Assembly: GCA_022072055.1 (NCBI GenBank) | Contig: JAJVIK010000025.1 | Span: 52,817-116,816 of the forward strand | DNA length: 64,000 nt | From: a bacterium | Lineage (GTDB): Bacteria; Hinthialibacterota; Hinthialibacteria; OLB16 | Direction of reading: 5' to 3' | In this document: positions 34,509 through 42,330 of the stretch, piece by piece | Layout: each line of letters begins with the position of its first letter | Position numbering within the stretch: position 1 is the stretch's first letter | Translations under genes and position numbers: made by a program | The notes under the pieces: model-generated | Told to the model about the DNA's origin: nothing | The model's database searches: none | What the model saw: the letters and a program-made list of their open reading frames with translations, nothing else

Positions 34509-35489
34509 ATGCGGACATCCGGAATTGAGTACGCCGCCAAGGGGGAAATGACCTTTTGCGATATTGGGAAGCCCCAAGACCCCAAGGACACCGAAGTCCT
34601 CATTCGCACCCTCTTCTCCGGAATCACCAACGGAACCGAACGCCACGCCCTGATGGCCGAGCACCTCTGGGGGCAATTCCCCTCTCGGCATGGCTATCAG
34701 CATGTGGGTGTGATTGAGAAGGCCGGAAAAGAGGTAAAGAACTTCTCCGAGGGGGATTGGGTCTTCTTCGGACACTATGTCGGTCACCGGGCGTGGAACG
34801 TTGTGGATGTGGCCGGCCCGCTCGCCCTTGCGACCGAGAATCATCTCACGGTCCCCCTCCCCGGCCATTCCACCCCCGAAGGCTATCAGCCATACGCCCT
34901 TCTTGGGGTGGCCGGAGTCTCCATGCGAGGGGCCAAGCGCTTCCGAGTTTCCCCCGGTCAGGAGGTCTGGGTGGTGGGGCTAGGGTTGATCGGCCAGTTC
35001 GCGGCCCAGGCGGCGCGGGCGCTCGGCGGGCATGTCACGGTTGCCGACATCAACCTGGAACGCCTGGAGCTCGCCAAGCAGGTCGGGGCCCATCGAGGGT
35101 TATTCGCGAGCGACCCGGATTACGATGCCCAGGTCAAGTCGGGCGGGCCCTACGATGTCATCATCGATTGCGCCGGACATCCCCCCTTTGTCCGGGATCT
35201 GTTTGAGAAACACTTGGTCAATCATGGGGTTGTCGTGGGCTTACTCGCGGTCCGAACCGACACCGTCTTCAAATGGTCGATGCTCCACATGTCCGAAGGC
35301 TCCATCGAGGTCTCCTGCCATTTCTCGGTCGCGGACCTGCGGGGGCTGTTACGGTATATCCGGGATGGTGTGATCCGGATCGATCCGCTGATTAGCCACC
35401 GAGTCTCAATCGATCAAGCGCCGGAGATTTACGCCACCCTTCGGGACCGGCCCGCGGACCTTCTCGGTGTGGTCTTCGACTGGCGTTAG
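34509..35489 (+). CDS. Medium-chain dehydrogenase/reductase without the zinc ligands
   Basis: The 326 residues have the MDR catalytic start followed by a Rossmann domain (VVGLGLIGQFAAQAARA at ~157-173, then ADINLERLELAKQVGA). The segment that in zinc alcohol dehydrogenases supplies Cys (CGIC-x-D) reads SGITNGTERHAL here, and no structural-zinc Cys cluster is seen. It may thus be a zinc-free MDR member. The substrate is not known. It is tightly coupled to the cupin gene. Confidence 0.75.
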   Translation: MRTSGIEYAAKGEMTFCDIGKPQDPKDTEVLIRTLFSGITNGTERHALMAEHLWGQFPSRHGYQHVGVIEKAGKEVKNFSEGDWVFFGHYVGHRAWNVVDVAGPLALATENHLTVPLPGHSTPEGYQPYALLGVAGVSMRGAKRFRVSPGQEVWVVGLGLIGQFAAQAARALGGHVTVADINLERLELAKQVGAHRGLFASDPDYDAQVKSGGPYDVIIDCAGHPPFVRDLFEKHLVNHGVVVGLLAVRTDTVFKWSMLHMSEGSIEVSCHFSVADLRGLLRYIRDGVIRIDPLISHRVSIDQAPEIYATLRDRPADLLGVVFDWR

Positions 35490-35508
35490 GTGTCCTTGAC
35501 CCGGGGCG

Positions 35509-36756
35509 GTGGCTCTGCTTCCATCGCGTGGGCCAGTGCGCATCTTCATGTTTCTTCCCCAGCTTCCCCACCCGCCGCGTAGCGGCGGGAGAATGGTCAC
35601 CGCCCCGCTGGTGGAGGGGTTGGCCAAGAACCATGAGGTCCACCTCTTCTCTCTACTCCATGGCGAACAGGGGGAAGATGAAGGCAAGGAATTTCTCTCC
35701 CGGAAACTCGCCGGGGTCCATGTGGCGCCCGGGGCGAAGCGCTTCGATCTTCCCGTGCTGGGCCAGAGCCTGTTCTCGCGTTACCCCTACAAGGTACACC
35801 GTTTCACTCAGCCCGAACTTGCCAAGCTCGCCGCCAAGGCCGCCAAGAAAACCCCACCGGACGCCATCCATTGCCAGAACTTTTACACCGCCTGCTACGC
35901 CCGCGACCTCGAAGCCTTTCGCAAGGTCCTTTACCAGGAGAACTTCGAGACCCGGATGCTGGAGCGCTGGGCGGAGACCGCGGGTCAGAAGGTCCTGGGC
36001 CGCTTGGTGCGTCTGGAGCTCAAGCGCACGCTCCACTTCGAAATGGAGTGCCCGTTCTGGTTTGACCGGATTGCGACCATCTCCCGCCAGGATGAGGATG
36101 CTTGGCGCGCGTCGGCGGCCAGGTTCCCCGAGACCCTCCGTCGGTTCGAGGGACGTCTGCGGACCATCCGTCCGAGCGTGGACCTGGATTACTACCGCGC
36201 GGCGCGCGTCGAGGAGGTCCCCTCCCCGTTTCCGGATGATGGGCGCAAGCGTATCGTGTTCACCGGCTTCTTTGGGTATGAGGCCAATGTGGATGGAGCG
36301 GTCTGGCTTGCCACGGAGGCGCTCCCCAAGCTCAACCGGGACAAGTATTCTCTCTGGCTTGTGGGCCAAAAGCCTTCAGTGGCAGTCCAGAAGCTCCATG
36401 CTCCCCCCGATGTGATCGTGACCGGCGCGGTTCCGGATGTCCGGCCCTTCCTCCTTCACGCCGACCTGTCCGTGGTTCCGCTCCGAATTGGTGGCGGCAT
36501 CCGCCTGAAGATCCTCGAGGCGCTGGCTTTGGGGTGTCCCGTGGTGAGCACTTCGGTGGGCTGTGAAGGACTCTGGAGCTCGGTGGACCCTCCAATCTGG
36601 ACCATCGCGGACACGCTCGAGGAGTTCGCGGCGGCCCTTGAATCTTCAAGCGCGCTCTCGAGGAACCGTGAGGAGATGTTCTCCTGGGTTGCCGAGCGCT
36701 TTTCGCCCGCGCGGTTTGTGGAAGAGATGGAGGCGCTTTATTGCGGCAAGAGCTGA
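35509..36756 (+). CDS. Glycosyltransferase, GT4 family
   Basis: The 415 residues form a GT-B fold. The donor domain has RIVFTGFFGYEANVDGAVWL (~245-265), then LRIGGGIRLKILEALALGCP with the conserved Glu near residue 336 and VVSTSVGCEGL. The N-terminal domain has PPRSGGRMVTAPLVEGLAK, usual for GT4 acceptor domains. A GTG at 35509 serves as start; an internal ATG follows 13 codons later. It likely builds a surface glycan or glycolipid. No other surface-glycan genes surround it. Confidence 0.78.
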   Translation: MALLPSRGPVRIFMFLPQLPHPPRSGGRMVTAPLVEGLAKNHEVHLFSLLHGEQGEDEGKEFLSRKLAGVHVAPGAKRFDLPVLGQSLFSRYPYKVHRFTQPELAKLAAKAAKKTPPDAIHCQNFYTACYARDLEAFRKVLYQENFETRMLERWAETAGQKVLGRLVRLELKRTLHFEMECPFWFDRIATISRQDEDAWRASAARFPETLRRFEGRLRTIRPSVDLDYYRAARVEEVPSPFPDDGRKRIVFTGFFGYEANVDGAVWLATEALPKLNRDKYSLWLVGQKPSVAVQKLHAPPDVIVTGAVPDVRPFLLHADLSVVPLRIGGGIRLKILEALALGCPVVSTSVGCEGLWSSVDPPIWTIADTLEEFAAALESSSALSRNREEMFSWVAERFSPARFVEEMEALYCGKS

Positions 36757-36763
36757 ATCGCTC

Positions 36764-37723
36764 CTACCGTAGGGAGAACTCCAGCACTTGCCGACGGTGG
36801 TCGCTGCACCAGGCCGAGCGGAGCTCATACGAGTGGACCTGGACCCTGGAATTGAACCAGGCATGGTCGATGGAAATCATCGGAACGGGAACCGGCCAGG
36901 TGTAAGGCCAACCTCTCCCGACCTCCTCGTAGGCGTTCTCAAGACGCCTTCGCATTGCTCCGAAATGAACGGAATCTCGTGGCGTGTTGAAGTCCCCAAT
37001 CACCAGGATGGGAGTGCTTGGGTCCTGCTTCTCGACCCATTCGGCGATCCCGTCGAGCGGGACCCCGCGATCCCGGAAGGGGTTGGCCTTGATGTCGGAT
37101 CCGACCAACAACATGCGCCCTTGCGGGGTGTCGATTCGCGCGCACCAAGCTCGTCCCCCGCTGAACCACACCCCGCCGATGTCCTCAAATGGATACCGGC
37201 ACAGGAGCGCCACGGAATTCACGCAATACGGTGTTGCGCCGGGTAGAACTGCGCGGGCGATTCGGTCCAGGTCTTCCCCCTCCGGCGGTTCGCTCAAGAC
37301 CACAATGTCGGCCTGGTCCTGGAGGAGCGTCGAGATCACCGGCTCGATTCCCGGGCGTGTGTGCCAGACATTCCAATGAACGATGCGGATGGGGGGCGTA
37401 GCGGTGGGCCCCGGAGTATTCCAGGAGAAATCCACCGCGAGGATTTTCGCCAGCGCGATCAACGCGCCCAAGCCGACCAAAAGGATATTCCTCCAGCTGG
37501 CTGACCTCGCTCGAACGAGGAGCCAAAGGAGCGAAACCACAACCACTCCTGGCGCCGGGATGTAGTACAGGAAACGGGAAACGAGCCAGCGATCTTTGAG
37601 CAGCGCGCCGAGAAGCCAGAGGGCTGCGAGGGCGGGGACAAGGCGATCCAGTGCGAATACACACCGCCTTGAAGGACTTACATCTCCAGTGAATTCAATC
37701 GATTGGGAATGCGGGTGGGTCAC
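36764..37723 (-). CDS. Membrane-anchored endonuclease/exonuclease/phosphatase (EEP) family protein
   Basis: The N-terminal ~100 residues hold three hydrophobic segments (LVPALAALWLLGALL, FLYYIPAPGVVVVSLLWLLV, ILLVGLGALIALAKIL). The EEP domain follows with HWNVWH (Asn), VLSEPPEG (Glu), GDFNTPRD, SIDHAWF and SDHRRQ, so all the metal and catalytic positions are kept. Such proteins cut phosphodiesters in nucleic acids or lipids, and with this topology the domain likely faces the periplasm. A GTG at 37723 is the best start because it falls just after the stop of the upstream gene; the longer frame to 37933 overlaps it. Confidence 0.72.
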   Translation of the reverse strand: MTHPHSQSIEFTGDVSPSRRCVFALDRLVPALAALWLLGALLKDRWLVSRFLYYIPAPGVVVVSLLWLLVRARSASWRNILLVGLGALIALAKILAVDFSWNTPGPTATPPIRIVHWNVWHTRPGIEPVISTLLQDQADIVVLSEPPEGEDLDRIARAVLPGATPYCVNSVALLCRYPFEDIGGVWFSGGRAWCARIDTPQGRMLLVGSDIKANPFRDRGVPLDGIAEWVEKQDPSTPILVIGDFNTPRDSVHFGAMRRRLENAYEEVGRGWPYTWPVPVPMISIDHAWFNSRVQVHSYELRSAWCSDHRRQVLEFSLR

Positions 37724-37743
37724 GTTGATAGGAATCAGTCCGC

Positions 37744-38502
37744 TTAGCCGAGTGGTCCGAAAAGGACTTCGAAGGTCCGAACCAGGAAGTTGGGTGACTT
37801 CAGTCTCTCCGGCAGCAGGGTTGCGGCGCCGAACAGGCCCCCCACAAGAAAAGCCGCGAGGTTGGCCTTGAAGACCGTGGGGAAGAAATGGATGCTCCCG
37901 CCCTTTCCGGAAGAAAAGACTGAAATAATCCATTCCTCATAGGCGGTTGAAACAAAGATGCTCAGGCCAAAGGCGACTCCGACGTAGCTGAACTTCAAGA
38001 GCCAGTATTGCCAGATGGCCCCTTCGTCCAGCGCCACTCGGGCAAGCGAGAACAAGACACCAGTAAGAGCGAGAGAGAGTATAAACCCCCCAGAGGCGGC
38101 GGCGCCATCCAGGTATTTCACATTCAGGAATTGAGACACCCGGTGGCAAGGTTGGATACTCAATCCGAGTAGAACCAGGATCGGAAAAGCCAGTACAAAG
38201 CCTGAGGCAGGAGCAGCCAACGGGAGAGCCAAAGCAAATCCCGCGACGGAACTAACGACATTGGCAGCAAGCATGCGGCCCATCGCCTTTCTCCAAGAGA
38301 GTCGCCGCTCAGTCCACGCGAATACCAAACATTTCGCCAGAACCACGGTGACCAAACCGGCCATGGAATACGACACAAACCCTGCTCCCGCGATGATCAC
38401 CCAGGCCGCGAAAGGCTCACACGCTTCGGCGCCTGAGGCTGTGGCCGCGAGGAGAACAGCCATGAGAACCGTGTTGAGCAGAGTTCGAATCTCCATATCC
38501 AT
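37744..38502 (-). CDS. Hypothetical polytopic membrane protein
   Basis: I recognise no family. The 252 residues contain about six to seven hydrophobic segments, for example TLLNTVLMAVLLAATAS, AWVIIAGAGFVSYSMAGLVTV, GFVLAFPILVLLGLSI and GFILSLALTGVLFSLA. A short charged loop WTERRLSWRKAMGR lies after the second. Start is ATG 38502 or ATG 38496. It precedes the EEP membrane protein by 20 bp, so the two are likely co-expressed. Confidence 0.6.
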   Translation of the reverse strand: MDMEIRTLLNTVLMAVLLAATASGAEACEPFAAWVIIAGAGFVSYSMAGLVTVVLAKCLVFAWTERRLSWRKAMGRMLAANVVSSVAGFALALPLAAPASGFVLAFPILVLLGLSIQPCHRVSQFLNVKYLDGAAASGGFILSLALTGVLFSLARVALDEGAIWQYWLLKFSYVGVAFGLSIFVSTAYEEWIISVFSSGKGGSIHFFPTVFKANLAAFLVGGLFGAATLLPERLKSPNFLVRTFEVLFGPLG

Positions 38503-38514
38503 CCCCGTAGTGGC

Positions 38515-38543
38515 ATTATATCCACATTGAGAAGAGGTGGAAA
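38515..38543 (-). promoter_or_regulatory. Promoter of the leftward membrane-protein pair, near-leaderless
   Basis: A perfect -10 TATAAT (38520-38515, minus strand) lies 17 bp from TTTCCA (38543-38538). Transcription would begin at about 38508, only 6-12 nt before the ATG at 38502 or 38496, so the mRNA has almost no leader. Confidence 0.6.
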
Positions 38544-38586
38544 CCTCGGGTTTTCTTGTGAATCTCCCGCATTCCCAATTCCACCC

Positions 38587-38615
38587 TTGACGCCATCCGA
38601 ACGGAGTCCTATAGC
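38587..38615 (+). promoter_or_regulatory. Sigma70-type promoter of the DUF1501 cluster
   Basis: TTGACG (38587-38592) and TATAGC (38610-38615) are separated by 17 bp. The start would be near 38622, leaving ~28 nt of leader with GAGGGGGAG as ribosome-binding site before the ATG at 38650. This also argues against the upstream ATG at 38626. Confidence 0.65.
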
Positions 38616-38649
38616 TGATAGGCGTATGATCGAGGGGGAGACATTCGCC

Positions 38650-39951
38650 ATGTCAAAGAACTGGGGTTCCAAGTGTCCCGGCCCGGTGGGACGGCGTGAT
38701 TTCCTGAAAGTTGGGTTCATCAGCGGGCTGGGCCTCTCGCTGGGGGAGTTCCTCCACCTGCGAGCGGCCCACGCCGAAAACCCCACCCCCGCCGCCGATT
38801 CGGTCATCCAGATCTTTCTCGGCGGCGGCATGAGCCATCTCGACACCTTCGATCCCAAGCCGTACGCCCCCATTGAATATCGCGGAGAGCTCGGCACGGT
38901 GGCCACCAAGAGCGGAGATGTATTCTCTAGCCTGCTCCCCAACCTGGCCGGAATCTCCGACAAGATCGCGGTGATCCGTTCCATGACTCACGGCGAGGCG
39001 GCCCACGAGCGCGGAACCCACAACATGCTCACCGGCTATCGTCCCAGCCCCGCGATCACCTACCCGAGCTTCGGGTCCGTGGTCTCCCACGAGTTTGGTC
39101 CCCGGAAAGACCTTCCCCCCTATGTCTGCGTTCCCTCAGCCGGAGACCCTTGGCTGGGGACAGGCTATCTCAGTTCAGCCTATGGCCCGTTTAGCGTCGG
39201 CGGGGAACCGGCGGATGCCTCGTTCCAGGTCAAGGACCTGAACCTGCCGGGTGGAGTGGATCCCACCCGAATGGAAAGCCGAAAGACTCTTCTCGCTTCG
39301 GTGGACTCCCATTTCGCGAGCCTGGAAAAGTCGGACTCGCTGGCCGCGATGGACACCTATTACCAGCGGGCATACAGCTTGATCAGCTCCCAAGAGGCGC
39401 GGGAGGCCTTCAACATGGCCGCCGAACCGGACACGGTCAAGGAGGAGTATGGTCGGACGAATATCGGCCAACGACTCCTGCTCGCGCGCCGTCTGGTCGA
39501 GGCCGGGGTCCGCTTCGTGACCGTGATGGATGGCGGCTATGACCTGCACAAAACAATCAAGAGCGGCATGGAAAGCCTGATCCCCCCGCTCGACCGTGGG
39601 CTGGGCGCGCTGATCAACGATCTCGACCGGCGCGGACTCCTGGCCCGAACCCTGATTGTCATGGTGACCGAGTTTGGGCGGACAGTCCGCATCAACCAAG
39701 ACGCGGGCCGTGACCACTGGCCCAAAGCCTTCAGCGTGGTCCTCGCGGGCGGCGGGATCCATGGCGGCGCGATTTACGGCTCCACGGACGCGCGCGGGGC
39801 GGAGCCGAAGGACAAACCCGTTGGCCCCGAAGCCCTGGCCGCGACCCTTTACCATCAGATCGGGATCGATCCCACTCGCAAGCTGATGAGTCCGGGCAAC
39901 CGTCCCATCGATATTGTTCGGCATGGCGAGGTCATCCGGGAGCTCGTCTGA
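38650..39951 (+). CDS. DUF1501 (sulfatase-like) protein with Tat signal
   Basis: The 433 residues start with the twin-arginine signal VGRRDFLKVGFISGLGLSL, so export in folded form is likely. The DUF1501 domain follows: IQIFLGGGMSHLDTFDPKP, SMTHGEAAHERGTHNMLTGY, TEFGRTVRINQDAGRDHWPK and AGGGIHGG. The fold belongs to the alkaline phosphatase/sulfatase superfamily, but activity is undefined. In planctomycetes and relatives these genes pair with DUF1549/DUF1553 genes, as here. It is the first gene of the cluster after the promoter. Confidence 0.88.
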   Translation: MSKNWGSKCPGPVGRRDFLKVGFISGLGLSLGEFLHLRAAHAENPTPAADSVIQIFLGGGMSHLDTFDPKPYAPIEYRGELGTVATKSGDVFSSLLPNLAGISDKIAVIRSMTHGEAAHERGTHNMLTGYRPSPAITYPSFGSVVSHEFGPRKDLPPYVCVPSAGDPWLGTGYLSSAYGPFSVGGEPADASFQVKDLNLPGGVDPTRMESRKTLLASVDSHFASLEKSDSLAAMDTYYQRAYSLISSQEAREAFNMAAEPDTVKEEYGRTNIGQRLLLARRLVEAGVRFVTVMDGGYDLHKTIKSGMESLIPPLDRGLGALINDLDRRGLLARTLIVMVTEFGRTVRINQDAGRDHWPKAFSVVLAGGGIHGGAIYGSTDARGAEPKDKPVGPEALAATLYHQIGIDPTRKLMSPGNRPIDIVRHGEVIRELV

Positions 39952-39966
39952 CCTCACCCCATCTCC

Positions 39967-42330
39967 ATGCGGGTCCCATTTAGATCATCCCCCTTCCTGC
40001 TTTTTGCGATGGCCGGGCTTTGGACATCGGAGTCCTGGTCCGCCAGTCCCACGCTCTCGGTCATCCTGCCTCGCGGGGCGGCGCGTGGCGCGACCGCCGA
40101 AGTCGTTTTCCACGGCGCCAACCTCGGAGACGCGGTCGATCTGCTTTTCCACGAACCAGGACTTTCGTTGGCGAAGATGGAGGTGGTGGACTCGAATCAG
40201 GTCAAGTGCGTGCTGGGGATCGCGCCGGACACGCCTCTCGGGCCCCAGCCGGTACGAATCCGGACTCGGACCGGGATCTCCAACCTGGCGCTCTTCAGTG
40301 TCGGCAACCTTCGCGAGCTGGCTGAGCCCGAGCCGAACGATGACCCCAAGAACGCCCCTGAGGTTCCCCTGGACTCCACCGTGAATGGCAGAGTGACCTC
40401 GGAGGATGTGGACTTTTACGCCGTTCAGCTGAAACCGGGGGACCGTCTGGCCGTGGAAATCGAGGCGCTTCGGTTGGGGACTGTCTTATTTGACCCCAAA
40501 CTGCGCCTCTTTGGTCCCGCCGGACATGAACTGATTGCCGAGGATGACACCAGTCTGTGCGCCCAGGATGCCGCCTTTGTGCATGTGGCCGAGGCCACCG
40601 GACGCTACACCGTGGCGGTCAGCGAGGCAGCCTATGGCGGCGCGGAGAATGACTACTACCGCTTGCATCTGGGGCGATTTCCTCGTCCTTTGGCCATGTC
40701 CCCTCTGGGAGGCGTGTCCGCCGCGACCACGACGGTGACTTGGCTTGGCGATCCGGGGATTTCCACGGAAACCCTCTCCGTTCCCGAGACTTCCATCCCA
40801 CGGACCGTGCGGGTCTCCTCGAAGAGCCAAGCTGGGGAGTCGCCCACACGGTTGCGCTTTCGATCCTCACCCTATCCCGGAATCCTCGAATCCGAACCGA
40901 ACAACCAAGCGGACCAAGCCACTCCGGGTTCCATCCCGGGGGCATTTGATGGAATCCTCTCCCAAGCCGGAGATGAGGACTTCTTCCAGTTTCCAGGAAT
41001 TCCCGGCCAGTCCTTCGAGGTCCGGGTGTGGGCGCGGGAGCTCGGCTCCCCGCTCGACAGTGTGCTCGCCGTGTTCGGCCCGGATGGCGGCGCGCTTCTC
41101 TCGGATGATGATTCGGCCGGGATCGACAGCGTGGGGCGGATCACCACCTCCTCGACCGCCACCCACCGGATCGAGGTTCGCGACCATCTGGGACGCGGCG
41201 GTCCGTTGTTCAGCTACCGGGTTGAGGTGAACCCAATCCGTCCGACCGTGAACCTCACCCTCCTCGAAAACAAACCTGTCCAAGCGGCGGTCCCGAGGGG
41301 GAATCGGGCGCTGCTGCTTCTCTCCGCTCAGCGGAACGATTTCGGCGGCGCGCTGAACCTCGGCTTCGGGCGGCTTCCGGATGCGGTCCGTGCCGAGCAT
41401 CAACCCTTTCGAGAAGATCTATCCACCCTTCCGGTCCTGATCTCCGCCGCGACCGAGGCCCAGATCGCCGGGGCGCTGGTGGACATCACCGCGGCCCACT
41501 CCGCCGATCCGAGCATCACCGGGCGCCTATCGCAGGATGTGGTCCTTGTATATGGCGACAACGAAGTGGTGTTCCTTCCGCAAAGGGTGGACCGAGTCGC
41601 GCTCGCGGTGACTGATCCCGCGCCCTTTGAGATCGAGATGCATCAACCCAAGGTCCCCATCGTGCGCGGAGGGGCCATGGACTTGGTCGTTCGAGCTCGG
41701 CGCGCGCCCGGTTTCGCGGATGCCATCGACCTTCGCGTCCCCTGGACCCCCTCCGGCGTGGGGGCGGGGACTGGAATCATCCCCGCCGGCGCCACCGAGA
41801 CCAGCGTGCATCTCGACGCGGGGTCGGGGGCCGCGCTGGGGACTTGGAAGCTCGCGGTGACCGGGTCCTCGGCGGGATGGACCGTGGCCACCCCCTTCAT
41901 CGATCTGGAGGTCTCCGAGCCATGGGTTACCTTCGAGGTGGTGAAGGCCGAAACCGAACGCGGCAAGCCGGTGGAGATGACCGTCAGTCTGACCCAAGCC
42001 CACCCCTTTGCCGGGACCTTCAAGGCGGAACTGCTCGGATACCCGGGTGGGATCTCCGTCCCTCCACTTGATTTCACCCGTGAAACCACCGCTCTCCAAT
42101 TCCCGATCACGGTGACCCCGGAGGCGCCCTCCGGCAAACATGAGGGACTTTTCGTGCGCGCGATCCTGGAGGCAAGCGGAGAAACCATCCTCCACCAATC
42201 CGGCGGAGGGCAATTGGTGGTGTATGATCCGCTGCCCCCCGAGCTTCAGCAGCAGCAGCCGACGCCCGCGCCAGCGGTCGAGGCGCAAGCGGAACAGCCC
42301 AAGCGAAAGACCAGGTTCCCGAACGGATGA
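39967..42330 (+). CDS. Secreted multidomain protein with two PPC domains
   Basis: The 787-residue product has a signal peptide (1-25) and an IPT/TIG-like N-terminal sandwich (~28-115). Two bacterial pre-peptidase C-terminal (PPC) domains follow, marked by AEPEPNDDPKNAPEVP at ~119 and LESEPNNQADQATPGSIP at ~307. The remainder is more beta-sandwich modules. A Gln/Pro/Lys-rich tail ends the protein (QQQQPTPAPAVEA). PPC domains normally accompany secreted enzymes, but no catalytic domain is seen. Its stop overlaps the next start by 4 nt, so a partner role for the DUF1549 protein is likely. Confidence 0.75.
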   Translation: MRVPFRSSPFLLFAMAGLWTSESWSASPTLSVILPRGAARGATAEVVFHGANLGDAVDLLFHEPGLSLAKMEVVDSNQVKCVLGIAPDTPLGPQPVRIRTRTGISNLALFSVGNLRELAEPEPNDDPKNAPEVPLDSTVNGRVTSEDVDFYAVQLKPGDRLAVEIEALRLGTVLFDPKLRLFGPAGHELIAEDDTSLCAQDAAFVHVAEATGRYTVAVSEAAYGGAENDYYRLHLGRFPRPLAMSPLGGVSAATTTVTWLGDPGISTETLSVPETSIPRTVRVSSKSQAGESPTRLRFRSSPYPGILESEPNNQADQATPGSIPGAFDGILSQAGDEDFFQFPGIPGQSFEVRVWARELGSPLDSVLAVFGPDGGALLSDDDSAGIDSVGRITTSSTATHRIEVRDHLGRGGPLFSYRVEVNPIRPTVNLTLLENKPVQAAVPRGNRALLLLSAQRNDFGGALNLGFGRLPDAVRAEHQPFREDLSTLPVLISAATEAQIAGALVDITAAHSADPSITGRLSQDVVLVYGDNEVVFLPQRVDRVALAVTDPAPFEIEMHQPKVPIVRGGAMDLVVRARRAPGFADAIDLRVPWTPSGVGAGTGIIPAGATETSVHLDAGSGAALGTWKLAVTGSSAGWTVATPFIDLEVSEPWVTFEVVKAETERGKPVEMTVSLTQAHPFAGTFKAELLGYPGGISVPPLDFTRETTALQFPITVTPEAPSGKHEGLFVRAILEASGETILHQSGGGQLVVYDPLPPELQQQQPTPAPAVEAQAEQPKRKTRFPNG

